Shown in pieces: positions 36,358-45,364 of a stretch of DNA of 57,324 nucleotides; position 1 is the first letter of the stretch, and every line of letters starts with the position of its first letter. The notes under the pieces were generated by a model. That model did no database searches and was not told where the DNA came from. It was given only the letters and a program-made list of their open reading frames with translations. The stretch comes from an uncultured Porphyromonadaceae bacterium. Its GTDB lineage: Bacteria > Bacteroidota > Bacteroidia > Bacteroidales > Muribaculaceae. The position numbers and the translations under genes are program-made. The stretch spans positions 1 to 57,324 of the forward strand of contig URII01000010.1 in the NCBI GenBank assembly GCA_900547825.1, read 5' to 3'.

Positions 36358-37566
36358 TTAATCAATATTGTATTGGTTATCGTGAAAATATTTGAGGCAG
36401 CTGAAGATCATTAATATGCCCCACGCATAAGGTATACTTGTAATTCCTCCTCCACAACCAAGAAATAAGAAGATTGTTCCTAAGGATCTAAATTGAATCA
36501 TACAAGAAAATATGAATATTAGTTCAAGAATGTATGAAATTAGACCGTAATCGTTAATATGGGAAGGATATACACGACCTCCTATCCAATCTGAAAAGGA
36601 TGTAGAGTCACAACCTTTCCCAGTCCAACTGAGAGGATCCTCCAAGTCTAATGACATAAGATTTAGCATCGGGGCAATTCTTGCTGCCGCACTTCCGTCA
36701 GTTTCTAATACCAATTCCTTATCTCCAGTAAGGGTTGCTTCAGATGCAGCCAATGCGCGATTAAATGATTCATTGTTCATTTGTCCCATTAGAAAAAATG
36801 CTGAGACAAATATCGGGAGGGCAAGTAGGAATGACCATCCACGCATGAAATATAAGGAGGTGACAGCCACCGCAACAAATGCTGTCCCGCTTCCCATCGT
36901 TAGAATAGCCCAAATGAAAAGGATTGATACCCATTTCAGATCACCCTTGAAAATATTTGTTATGTTTACCTTTCCACCATCACGATATTCATAGCACTTG
37001 AGGATTGCATAATACAATATGTTAAGAAGTCTTCCAAGGGTTGACGGTTCAAATGTAAGAGAGTTTGCCCCTATTCCTCTATTAAGTATCTGACAAAGAT
37101 TTATCAAAGGGAAATACTTTATTCCAACAATAAGAAATGCTTGCTGGATAAGCAGAACTCCTACGAGAAGGAAAAATAGCCAGCGGATGAACGAGATAAA
37201 ATTATCAAGAGTAAACACGGCATAATCCCATACTGCGGTATACACCACAATAAATGTTATGGTAAACATGCCGGCATAGAGTATTGTCGAAGCCCTGAAC
37301 GATTCGGGATTGATTATGCCGGCGGTGAAAAATAGCCATGCTATATATATTGTGCCTATTACTAAAGCTTTGTTTATTCGCAAATGTGTCAGCAATACAA
37401 ATGGCATGATCGCCATAACTGCTACTTTTATCGGGGAAACACCTCCGCGGGTTTCTAATGGAATATATTGTATGCACATTAGAGTTATTACCACTAATGT
37501 GAGATTATGAAGATTATAATTGGCCGGGTTAAATATGCCATTTATGAAAGCAGATAGTTTGTTCAT
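36358..37566 (-). CDS. Wzy-like polysaccharide polymerase
   Basis: 402 aa from Met 37566, whose ATGA overlaps the stop of the next upstream gene (37563). It has ten or so hydrophobic segments with a periplasmic loop between helices near the C-terminus (RVYPSHINDYGLISYILEL), and GANSLTFEPSTLGRLLNILY resembles the conserved E/R-bearing loop of O-antigen ligase/polymerase proteins. Wzy polymerises undecaprenyl-linked repeats at the periplasmic face. Its presence with a Wzx-like flippase indicates a Wzx/Wzy-dependent glycan. The frame is open to 37668, but that would overlap the neighbour by about 100 bases. Confidence 0.78.
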   Translation of the reverse strand: MNKLSAFINGIFNPANYNLHNLTLVVITLMCIQYIPLETRGGVSPIKVAVMAIMPFVLLTHLRINKALVIGTIYIAWLFFTAGIINPESFRASTILYAGMFTITFIVVYTAVWDYAVFTLDNFISFIRWLFFLLVGVLLIQQAFLIVGIKYFPLINLCQILNRGIGANSLTFEPSTLGRLLNILYYAILKCYEYRDGGKVNITNIFKGDLKWVSILFIWAILTMGSGTAFVAVAVTSLYFMRGWSFLLALPIFVSAFFLMGQMNNESFNRALAASEATLTGDKELVLETDGSAAARIAPMLNLMSLDLEDPLSWTGKGCDSTSFSDWIGGRVYPSHINDYGLISYILELIFIFSCMIQFRSLGTIFLFLGCGGGITSIPYAWGILMIFSCLKYFHDNQYNID

Positions 37567-38591
37567 CGTTTTGAGGGTCGTAGGAGTGTCGGAGAATATC
37601 GGTTCAGCATTTCCGTTATAAGATATTGTATAGGCATTGAAATAATAAATGTCATTATTGTTATCCACCCATTAAATGGTATATGGACAATTTTTATAAC
37701 TATGATAGTTAGGAGTACTTGAACTATGGAATAATGAGTAACCATGAGAGATAGTGAGTTTTGGCCCCAATAGTCGAAATAATCCAACATACGGCTTGAC
37801 TGGATGCAATAAAACATAAGGATAAAGCCCAATGGACCTAATATTGGTGCGCAGATACTCCATATGTATTTTGTCACTTCCAGTCCGAACCAATTACTGA
37901 GATAATTGGCAGAAAAATATGCAGATATGCAGATAAAAAAACCAATTAGGAATGTCAATCCTTTGATTCTAAGCAGTTGAATTCGATCTATTATACGGTA
38001 TGCGAGATATCCGGCCGCCACAACAATAATAGCTCCTCCGACAGAATTTATGGAGATAAAAGGAGCTTTTATTATATTCCATATATCTGTATTCTTATTC
38101 GCAAAAATGTTGCCGAAGGCCCATTGGTATGCAAATATTATTACAATACCTAATATCCAATACCAGCGTGACTTTTGCGACAGCCAATTCCATATGATTT
38201 CTCCGAAAAATAACGCAGGCAGGAACCACAACGTTCCTATGCCACGTAGAACAATTGATTTATAGGTTTCCCGTGCTATGAAATATGCGTTATAATAACC
38301 GAATGCCCAAAGAATGAGATCAAACGCAAGAATTATACCTGTCCAATACAAATAAGGCAGTCCAAGGCTCCTTAATCGTTTTTTGAAAAGGACAGATGTA
38401 GTTTCAGGTTTAGATTTCATCCCCATAATCCAACCGGACACAAAATAAAATATAGTGATCATGAAGGAACCTATAAATATATTTACGGTGGTTGGAATCA
38501 CTCCATTTTCATAATGGAGGAATGTGATGCACAATATGCCAAGCCCTTTTGCTATGTCAAGATATCTGGCCCGATGAGTCTGATTGGTCAT
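37563..38591 (-). CDS. Membrane acyltransferase (Acyl_transf_3)
   Basis: 342 aa from Met 38591, again with an ATGA overlap with the preceding gene's stop. The first helix RYLDIAKGLGILCITFLHYE carries the conserved His; FYFVSGWIMGMKSKPETTSV and GIGTLWFLPALFFGEIIW (the TLWFL motif common in fucose/sugar acetyltransferases) follow. About ten membrane segments. An upstream extension to 38720 is only overlap. Predicted O-acetyltransferase of a glycan residue. Confidence 0.83.
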   Translation of the reverse strand: MTNQTHRARYLDIAKGLGILCITFLHYENGVIPTTVNIFIGSFMITIFYFVSGWIMGMKSKPETTSVLFKKRLRSLGLPYLYWTGIILAFDLILWAFGYYNAYFIARETYKSIVLRGIGTLWFLPALFFGEIIWNWLSQKSRWYWILGIVIIFAYQWAFGNIFANKNTDIWNIIKAPFISINSVGGAIIVVAAGYLAYRIIDRIQLLRIKGLTFLIGFFICISAYFSANYLSNWFGLEVTKYIWSICAPILGPLGFILMFYCIQSSRMLDYFDYWGQNSLSLMVTHYSIVQVLLTIIVIKIVHIPFNGWITIMTFIISMPIQYLITEMLNRYSPTLLRPSKR

Positions 38592-39445
38592 TTCCGATGT
38601 AGCGATGAGTATAGTATGAGTAATGAAAAATACACATTCCAGGATATGATACTTATTATTCGTCCATACCAGGGATAGTCGCTGTAACGGCGGATAAAAT
38701 AAATTCGTGAGCGCCGCCATTGCCTGAATCGGGGACGTGGATCCCCTTTTGCGGATGGTATATGGCGGTGGATAGCTTGAGCTTCAGCCGTATAAAACAT
38801 GTTTTTCCCATATTGTTCTGTTTGCTTGGATAGAATAACTTCCTCGCAATATAGGAATGGGTATTCATCGAAAAAACCTATCTGTGATATAAAATCTAAT
38901 CGGATCATCAAAGCACATCCGCTTAATTTAGCACAATGGGCCGATTGCCTGTAATCTCCGATAAATGAATAAGCATCTTGTCGATTTTTGCGATGGATAA
39001 AATGTTTTACCCAACCTAATGATGCTTTCCATCCGCCATCCGGAAGCATGGGATTCTGATGTATGCCTTTGGGCGTAAGTATGTCGGAGCCTATCACCGC
39101 AACGTCAGGATGGCGCTCTAACTCCGCTGCAAGAATGGCGATATATTCCGGATCCGGGAACTCCATATCCGGATTGGCTATCATGGCATAGCGGTAGCCT
39201 TTTGAGACGGCATACCGGAGTCCTATGTTGTTTCCCGCATTATATCCCCGATTCACGGCGGCTGGTATGAATGTCAGCCCCTTGCGGTCACATAACGCCT
39301 TGACTTCGGTCGCATCCTCCGGCGCCGAAGCATTGTCCACAATTATTATCTCAAACTCTGCACCTGTTTGCTTTTCGAGAAAGCTCACACACTTGGCGCA
39401 GTCAGCCGCAGAATTGTAATTAAGCAGAATGACAGGAATTTTCAT
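38588..39445 (-). CDS. Glycosyltransferase family 2 (rhamnosyltransferase-like)
   Basis: 285 aa. It begins KIPVILLNYNSAADCAKCVS, with EIIIVDNASAPEDATEV, MIANPDMEFPDPEYI and a later CALMIRLDFISQIGFFDEYP, the order seen in WbbL-type GT2 enzymes. A C-terminal hydrophobic stretch (IISIISWNVYFSLLILYSSL) suggests membrane association. It overlaps the following gene by 4 bases. Confidence 0.87.
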   Translation of the reverse strand: MKIPVILLNYNSAADCAKCVSFLEKQTGAEFEIIIVDNASAPEDATEVKALCDRKGLTFIPAAVNRGYNAGNNIGLRYAVSKGYRYAMIANPDMEFPDPEYIAILAAELERHPDVAVIGSDILTPKGIHQNPMLPDGGWKASLGWVKHFIHRKNRQDAYSFIGDYRQSAHCAKLSGCALMIRLDFISQIGFFDEYPFLYCEEVILSKQTEQYGKNMFYTAEAQAIHRHIPSAKGDPRPRFRQWRRSRIYFIRRYSDYPWYGRIISIISWNVYFSLLILYSSLHRK

Positions 39446-41325
39446 TTTCGTTTAAGAATGAATCGCCGGTAGATTTTACCACGTATCCGGTCTGTTGTAC
39501 GGTGTATGCGCCAAAGTGTCCGGCCTAGGCTGTGTCCGGCAGTCAGAGCGACACTGCCACGGTCAAAAGCGGTATGGCGTCCTCCTAATGCCACTATGTT
39601 AAACAGCTCTTTTGCTGATAGCTTACGTGCCATTGCGCAGTCATCAAACTCGGCGGTAAGAGTCAGCGGAGTTAAGTCAAGCTTATCGGAAAGTGATGAA
39701 ATGCTGTCGAGTGATACTTTGGCCCAACGGAATAGCAAGTCATCATCCATCAATCCATTGAAATCCTTTATCCAGCGTGCCATGACTGTAGATGCCATTA
39801 TATTTGCTGAGATTATGGAATTTTTACTGAAATTTTTCCCTTTGGGAAATAACGGTATGACGGTGTCTTTATCATCTTTGGTATAGCCGACCGTGGTAGG
39901 GTAGGGTGAGGCCGAAAAATAATTTTCGATTAGTGATGTGGCATAAGTGTCAAGCTGTCCAAAAGCGAAATAGCTGTAGTAATCTCCGTATAAACGCGTA
40001 TACACATCTCCGCGCACCCCCATATAGAATGTCGGGATGGTATTTTCAGTCTCTTTTCCGAGAATACGGTTGATCATGAGCCGTGATGTGCCGAGCCATC
40101 CCACATCCACCATAGCTTGACGCTTGTTTTCTGCCAATCCCTCCTGCTTAAGGTAAATTTTTGTAATATCGGCATCGCCACCCAGATTCTGTAGCAACCA
40201 GGGAGTAAACGACGGATGATGGAATATTTTGTCAAGAAAATCGTGTTCCTGCTGGGACGATAAAATTTTTGAATATCCAAATTCTATCCCGAACTTTTCT
40301 TTCAGCTCATAGCGTGTAAGTTGGAGTTGCCAAAGAAGAGTGTCAACAGATCGGGATAGCAGAGTGCGGCGGTCAGCTATTTCAATGTAGCGTCGTTCTG
40401 TATCTTCGCTCAGATAAGCCCTCATGAGTGAGCGCCGTGACACAAAAAGATAATTGAGTTCAATATCATCGGGATTAATAGCCTCGGCAATTTTCATCAT
40501 TATATATCCGTCACGAGAAAGGAAATGTAGTCTTTCTATTTTATCACGTCGTGCCTGACGGAGGATGTAAGTAACGAACGGGATATATACTGGTGCCACA
40601 TAGTCGGCTGCCAGAATGTTCTCTGCTTTGTTTCCCATCGTGAGACGGGCTGCGCGGCTTAACCCGGCAAGCATATTCATACGCCATCCGGCCCTCATAT
40701 TCCGGCTCTCGCGCATCAAACGCTTCTCTATGGCAGTGAATCCCGAACTGATTTTCACAGCCTTGACATTGTTACGCCGGGCCATTAGACAATCACTGTG
40801 CTTATTGTCGCCGTGATGAATCCACTGCTTTGGGTTGAACCGCTCTCTTACGGCTTTGTATAGGGTTCCGTCATCTTTGCGGGCCTTCCATTCACACGAC
40901 ACTATCACCTCATCATCGGCCTTGGCACATCCTTCTCTCTCCAATATAGAACGGAGCCACTGTGAGGGCAGATACATGTCGCTGAGAAATTTTATCGTCC
41001 ATCCCTCTTGCCGGAGGCGTTCTATGGCGTCTTTTACGTAAGGATTGACCATGAGCATATCGGCCTCCATACTCATTTCCGCCTCCATAAGTTCCCGGGA
41101 GGAGAACCGAGGGAATTCCTCACCCCCATAGGTTGAGTATATATCCTCAATTGTGCCGTAGCGTCCGACTTTGGATGCACCCTGACGGCGCCAGTTGACG
41201 AATTCGTCGCGGCAGTCCTCCCGATCGGGAAACAATCGCCATGCCGTGAGGTCAAGTACAGTCTCCGGCCTTCCGCAACGCCTTATAAGCGCCGTATCGA
41301 ATATGTCAAATGTCGCCAGCCGCAT
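39442..41325 (-). CDS. HAD-superfamily hydrolase-like capsule-locus protein (COG5610-like)
   Basis: 627 aa. The N-terminal HAD domain begins MRLATFDIFDTALIRR (Asp7, Asp10) and continues with IKFLSDMYLPSQWL (motif II) and HHGDNKHSDCLMARRNNVKA (motif IV). The second half (RLHFLSRDGYIMMKIAEAI, YLFVSRRSLMRAYLSED, QAMVDVGWLGTSRLMINRIL) is the conserved extension of this family, common in polysaccharide loci. Proposed roles include dephosphorylation or glycosyl/phosphoryl transfer; none is established to my knowledge. It overlaps the next GT4 gene by 20 bases. Confidence 0.75.
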   Translation of the reverse strand: MRLATFDIFDTALIRRCGRPETVLDLTAWRLFPDREDCRDEFVNWRRQGASKVGRYGTIEDIYSTYGGEEFPRFSSRELMEAEMSMEADMLMVNPYVKDAIERLRQEGWTIKFLSDMYLPSQWLRSILEREGCAKADDEVIVSCEWKARKDDGTLYKAVRERFNPKQWIHHGDNKHSDCLMARRNNVKAVKISSGFTAIEKRLMRESRNMRAGWRMNMLAGLSRAARLTMGNKAENILAADYVAPVYIPFVTYILRQARRDKIERLHFLSRDGYIMMKIAEAINPDDIELNYLFVSRRSLMRAYLSEDTERRYIEIADRRTLLSRSVDTLLWQLQLTRYELKEKFGIEFGYSKILSSQQEHDFLDKIFHHPSFTPWLLQNLGGDADITKIYLKQEGLAENKRQAMVDVGWLGTSRLMINRILGKETENTIPTFYMGVRGDVYTRLYGDYYSYFAFGQLDTYATSLIENYFSASPYPTTVGYTKDDKDTVIPLFPKGKNFSKNSIISANIMASTVMARWIKDFNGLMDDDLLFRWAKVSLDSISSLSDKLDLTPLTLTAEFDDCAMARKLSAKELFNIVALGGRHTAFDRGSVALTAGHSLGRTLWRIHRTTDRIRGKIYRRFILKRK

Positions 41326-42391
41326 TATTTAGTATGGATTTTAATAAATTATAAGACCTATCCCATGTGAAGTGGCAGATATTGTTGTGCCCTGCCTGTG
41401 CTATCTTTATTCGCAGATCATCGTTCGCTATCATCCGAATTATGTTTTCGGCCAGACGTTCGGGATTTCTTACTGGCGAAAGCAATGCCGTAACGCCATT
41501 ATCCGCCATTTCTCGGTGTCCGTAGTTATCGGTGCAACAAACAGCCTGTCCGCATATCATGGCTTCCCCTACTGTAAGTCCCCATCCCTCAACCTCGCTT
41601 GCAGATACAAAAATAGCAGCCTCGTTGTTTATTCGGTTATGGATTTCCGGATCAGGCATCTGATAATATTTGAACCATTCGGGCAACTCCGCCGGACGTT
41701 TTGGAACTCCGAACATGTTTACGGTTAATTGATGGAATTTATTTTTTACAATCTTTAAAGCTGTTATAGTGTCACTACATCTTTTGCGATCCATTGTGTG
41801 ATACAGCGCAGAAATCTTGAATTTGTTTTTTTGCGCAATCGGAACTGTAAGATTGAATTTGCTGAAATCAAATCCGTTTGGGATCAGTATGCTTTTTTCG
41901 TTGTATCTGTCACGCAAGAGTTTCTGCAGCCAATTGGAAACAACGATTTTATTAAGATGCATGTGATAAGTTCTCTCCAAAATCTTAGCCAATCCAGGAC
42001 CCCAGTTTTCGAAATCCTGAATGAAATAGAATTTACGCGTATACGGGATGGGATACTCATTCACATACCATGCCGTATAGGGAGAAGTGGCAATATATAT
42101 ATCAGCTTCCGGCACATGTCTGAAATTCATTGACAACGTAAAATGTTCCAGTACACGTTTGTCAAGATCAAACCAGCCACGGCATGAATAACCTTTTATC
42201 CGGCGTTGCACATACCGGACACAGTTTGAAAATTTGAATCGCAATGGCTTGTTTTTCCAGAAAATAGATCCGGAGTACACTATATCCACATGTACCCCGT
42301 CAGCCACAAGACGGTTGGCATACTCATATACCACCTTATATCCTCCCGTAGGCCCGTCAGTCGGATGTGGAAAAACAAAACAAACTCTCAT
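41306..42391 (-). CDS. Glycosyltransferase family 4
   Basis: 361 aa GT-B enzyme. It begins RVCFVFPHPTDGPTGGYKVV, with KFYFIQDFENWGPGLAKIL (a segment typical of rhamnan-synthesis type GT4 proteins), and EVEGWGLTVGEAMICGQAVC in the donor-binding domain. Operon spacing is 16 nt from the next gene. Confidence 0.88.
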   Translation of the reverse strand: MRVCFVFPHPTDGPTGGYKVVYEYANRLVADGVHVDIVYSGSIFWKNKPLRFKFSNCVRYVQRRIKGYSCRGWFDLDKRVLEHFTLSMNFRHVPEADIYIATSPYTAWYVNEYPIPYTRKFYFIQDFENWGPGLAKILERTYHMHLNKIVVSNWLQKLLRDRYNEKSILIPNGFDFSKFNLTVPIAQKNKFKISALYHTMDRKRCSDTITALKIVKNKFHQLTVNMFGVPKRPAELPEWFKYYQMPDPEIHNRINNEAAIFVSASEVEGWGLTVGEAMICGQAVCCTDNYGHREMADNGVTALLSPVRNPERLAENIIRMIANDDLRIKIAQAGHNNICHFTWDRSYNLLKSILNNAAGDI

Positions 42392-42407
42392 CGATTTAAA
42401 TTAATCC

Positions 42408-43559
42408 TTAATCAAGATTAATACCTGATTTTTTAAGGTCATTTAGGAATAGATTTATGTAATTATCCCAAGTATAGTCTTTTACTGAATTGGCCGCATT
42501 CCTTGAAATAGATTTATATTCATTCTCCGGCATATTCAAGATGGTGGATATTTCATCCGTAAGTTCCCCCGATTTGTGATAAATTCCAAAATTGATTTCT
42601 TTTCCAAAGTTAGCTGCAAAATCGTCATATGGAGAAACTATTACCGGACAACCATAGTACATTGCTTCTACAGTTGAGCTATATCCGCCCCATTGTGCGG
42701 CTGGATTGACAAACACTTTGGCATTTAATAATAATTCGTAATATAAGTCTTTTTCCTTAGGCTTATCTTTATGCAGATAACCATAACATTTAATCCAGCT
42801 AACATCTGAAGTCAAATGTAGTTCATTCGATGTCATACCTATTATATGGAGATTTAATCCGGGATATAGTTTTCGTAGTCGGTCACATGCTGAAATCAAT
42901 TCTTCCGCAGCACCCTGATATCTATGATTACCGATAAAAAGAATATTGTTGGAAATATATCGTTGTTCTATAGTTGTATCAATATTATAGTTCTTGTCAT
43001 AAACAGTATTTATGACATTGCGGTCAAGATATCTGAATTCCCGGCCATATAACTGTTCCATATGCTCCTTACATACAGGAAACATAGTATATACCACATC
43101 AGCATCGCGGATGGTCTTGTCCTCATGAGCTAAAGACTTCTTTTCATACCAACATATTCCACGACCTTGGCGCTCGATGACAACTCTGTCCGTCCAATCA
43201 CACCATAAAATATTTGGTATATTGGAGTATCTATTTATAAACGCATAACTTAAAAAAAGATTCATATCGGAATCCTTATACCTTATAGCTGCTTTGCGAA
43301 GTTTATGCTGTATAATAAATCTATGAAGTAGAGTTCTATGATATTCAGGGCACGATCTAAATTGGAAAATACGTCTAAATATTAAAAAAGATATATAGTT
43401 AAATATTTTACTGAGCTTTTTATTTGGTTCAATATTCACTCGGTTTATTTTAATTCCCTTGTTTTCTAAAGATTGACAGAAAAGATAGGGTACATTACTC
43501 CATGTCGACAGCTTAGTCGAATCACCGCAACTATACACTGTAACTATTTTGTGAGCCAT
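42408..43559 (-). CDS. Glycosyltransferase family 4-like
   Basis: 383 aa, AT-rich. The N-terminal domain has HKIVTVYSCGDSTKLSTWSN and DADVVYTMFPVCKEHMEQLY, and the C-terminal domain ILFIGNHRYQGAAEELISAC and AQWGGYSSTVEAMYYGCPVI, a GT-B donor site. Similarity to standard GT4 proteins is weaker than for its neighbours. The 23-base gap to the next gene is ordinary. Confidence 0.8.
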   Translation of the reverse strand: MAHKIVTVYSCGDSTKLSTWSNVPYLFCQSLENKGIKINRVNIEPNKKLSKIFNYISFLIFRRIFQFRSCPEYHRTLLHRFIIQHKLRKAAIRYKDSDMNLFLSYAFINRYSNIPNILWCDWTDRVVIERQGRGICWYEKKSLAHEDKTIRDADVVYTMFPVCKEHMEQLYGREFRYLDRNVINTVYDKNYNIDTTIEQRYISNNILFIGNHRYQGAAEELISACDRLRKLYPGLNLHIIGMTSNELHLTSDVSWIKCYGYLHKDKPKEKDLYYELLLNAKVFVNPAAQWGGYSSTVEAMYYGCPVIVSPYDDFAANFGKEINFGIYHKSGELTDEISTILNMPENEYKSISRNAANSVKDYTWDNYINLFLNDLKKSGINLD

Positions 43560-43582
43560 GATGGGTAATTCAGTAGGATAAA

Positions 43583-44878
43583 TTAAAATGGAAGATCTTC
43601 GCTGGAGTTTGAATAACTAAGTTCTCTTTTAGCAGCATCTACAGCTTTCCCCTCTGACATATTTGGTCGCGCCTCCGGCTCCTGGATCTTCGGTTCCAGA
43701 AGGCCGATGGTATCAACAGTTGTCAGCAAGATGCGGTCCTCCGTCACTTGGACTATGAGGTTTTGGTAGCGGCGCGAATTGCAGAATGTTCTTACGCAGT
43801 AAGTCTCCTCATTGCCAATCTCCATCTGCTCGTTCTGGAAATTTACAGTCACTTTGTCGAAAAATTCCATCACACATCCTTTTGGAAACGGTTGGCATGA
43901 GATCGGGGCCTCCTTGATTTTCTTTTTTGAACCGTACAATACTTTGCTGGAAATGTAAGGGCAGTCCTCATCCGTTTTGCGGAGGTTGCGTACCTCCAGT
44001 GCGCCGCTGTCAAGAAGCATTACTGAGGCAGTTGACGTATTGGTCCAATACACAATGTCGTCAGTGTCGATTTTTGTTTTCTCTAATATCTTACCGCCTG
44101 ATAATTGCGATTCGCCTATAATCTCAAATACGAATTTCGGCTGGTTGTTCTCGATATGCGAAAACCGCCGGGGCCGTTGGTAATCCCGGTTCTCAGCTGT
44201 CCGGTTCACAAGCATGCATCCCTCCGACGGTCCGGAGTAGCTCATCAGTTCATCGTGAAGCCACGCATTACGGTATGATGGACGGTCGTAGAACGCATTG
44301 TCGGATATCTTAGGTTTTTGGGCAAAAATATCCAATGTGCCGAAAATGCCATGCTTGCCCGTACTGACCGCTATCGCCCCGTTTTTAGCGCTGATATCCA
44401 GTGATTCCCCATCGAAAATCTTTTCCGCCTTGCCGGGATACATATAGTATTTCTCGTCGAAGTTCAGATCCTGTTTGTATAGGCCATTGTCCTGTCCCAG
44501 CAGCATCTTTCCTCCGTAAATCTTCATGTCAAGAGGATATCCACTTATTTCTCCGAGCGTTTCCATGCGGCCTATATTTTCAAGGTCTGTCTCGATGCAT
44601 CTGAAGCGGTCGGCCGTGCGCCACATTTTCTTCACAGCCTCCCGAATCTCCTTGAACCGCAGCAGAAACAGTTCCTTGGAATTGTTGAGCACATCGTTGT
44701 GTAGGAAAAAAAACTTCAGGTAATCCGGCTGTATGTCGGCATCATTGGCAGCCCGGTGCAGCAGCGAGAACAGATTTATGCTGCGCACCTCGCCGCTCGC
44801 CATCACGGCAAACAGATAGCCCGCATAAATGTAGGCATCACGGCACTTTGCCTTTATCGATAGGGTCAGGGCATTCAT
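43583..44878 (-). CDS. Unrecognised soluble protein embedded in the polysaccharide operon
   Basis: 431 aa, no signal peptide or membrane helix, and no glycan-enzyme motif I recognise. The N-terminal third is helical (SINLFSLLHRAANDAD, FFFLHNDVLNNSKELFLLRF, AVKKMWRTADRFRCI). The rest is beta-rich with repeated short blades (MKIYGGKMLLGQDNGLYKQD, GAIAVSTGKHGIFGTLDIF, SVMLLDSGALEVRNLRK), suggesting a beta-propeller. The helix segment superficially resembles a CID-type helix bundle, but I would not assign it. The GC content is higher than in both flanking AT-rich genes. It overlaps the 150 aa gene by 4 bases (ATGA), so the two are coupled. Confidence 0.7.
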   Translation of the reverse strand: MNALTLSIKAKCRDAYIYAGYLFAVMASGEVRSINLFSLLHRAANDADIQPDYLKFFFLHNDVLNNSKELFLLRFKEIREAVKKMWRTADRFRCIETDLENIGRMETLGEISGYPLDMKIYGGKMLLGQDNGLYKQDLNFDEKYYMYPGKAEKIFDGESLDISAKNGAIAVSTGKHGIFGTLDIFAQKPKISDNAFYDRPSYRNAWLHDELMSYSGPSEGCMLVNRTAENRDYQRPRRFSHIENNQPKFVFEIIGESQLSGGKILEKTKIDTDDIVYWTNTSTASVMLLDSGALEVRNLRKTDEDCPYISSKVLYGSKKKIKEAPISCQPFPKGCVMEFFDKVTVNFQNEQMEIGNEETYCVRTFCNSRRYQNLIVQVTEDRILLTTVDTIGLLEPKIQEPEARPNMSEGKAVDAAKRELSYSNSSEDLPF

Positions 44879-45327
44879 AACAGCCTTTTAATAATACGTT
44901 TATGGGTCGGGCCGCTTATATGGCCGTTGGCCTTGAACCAGTCGATAAGCTCACGCCCTGCAAAATCCATTACCGGTCTGACCGGATAGCCATGCCAATA
45001 GTCATTCTGGTTTCCGCTGCGGTCAGGAGCCTCGACGAAAGCGAACCGCTCACCTCCGTAACCTATCACCGGTAACCCTTTGCCAAAAGTTATCAAGCCC
45101 GTGTGATTCTCGCTCTCCCACATAATGTCCTCCGCATTGCCATTGTGTACCATAGGCTCACAAGAATGGTTCTCGGCCAGCTTGAACAGCCGGAATTCCT
45201 CCTCCGGTTCAACACACCACCGGGTCTTGTGTTTATTTGGGGCCGCATTCTTCTGATGGTAATGCACCGACCTGTAGCGGTAAAACCCTCCCGGATTCTC
45301 GTCAAACTCAATATCAGGCATGAACAA
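44875..45327 (-). CDS. Unrecognised small soluble protein paired with the 431 aa gene
   Basis: 150 aa, cytosolic by prediction. Noticeable segments are MPDIEFDENPGGFYRYRSVH, MVHNGNAEDIMWESENHTGL, GGERFAFVEAPDRSGNQNDY and a C-terminal WHGYPV followed by a helix pair (GRELIDWFKANGHISGPTHK). The aromatic and His content resembles small binding or nuclease-like domains, but I recognise no family. It is translationally coupled to the 431 aa gene and shares its base composition, so the pair probably moves and works together. A link to glycan synthesis is not evident. Confidence 0.65.
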   Translation of the reverse strand: MFMPDIEFDENPGGFYRYRSVHYHQKNAAPNKHKTRWCVEPEEEFRLFKLAENHSCEPMVHNGNAEDIMWESENHTGLITFGKGLPVIGYGGERFAFVEAPDRSGNQNDYWHGYPVRPVMDFAGRELIDWFKANGHISGPTHKRIIKRLL

Positions 45328-45364
45328 TTATATTTAATATTTGAATTCCGATATGGAGAATTAG

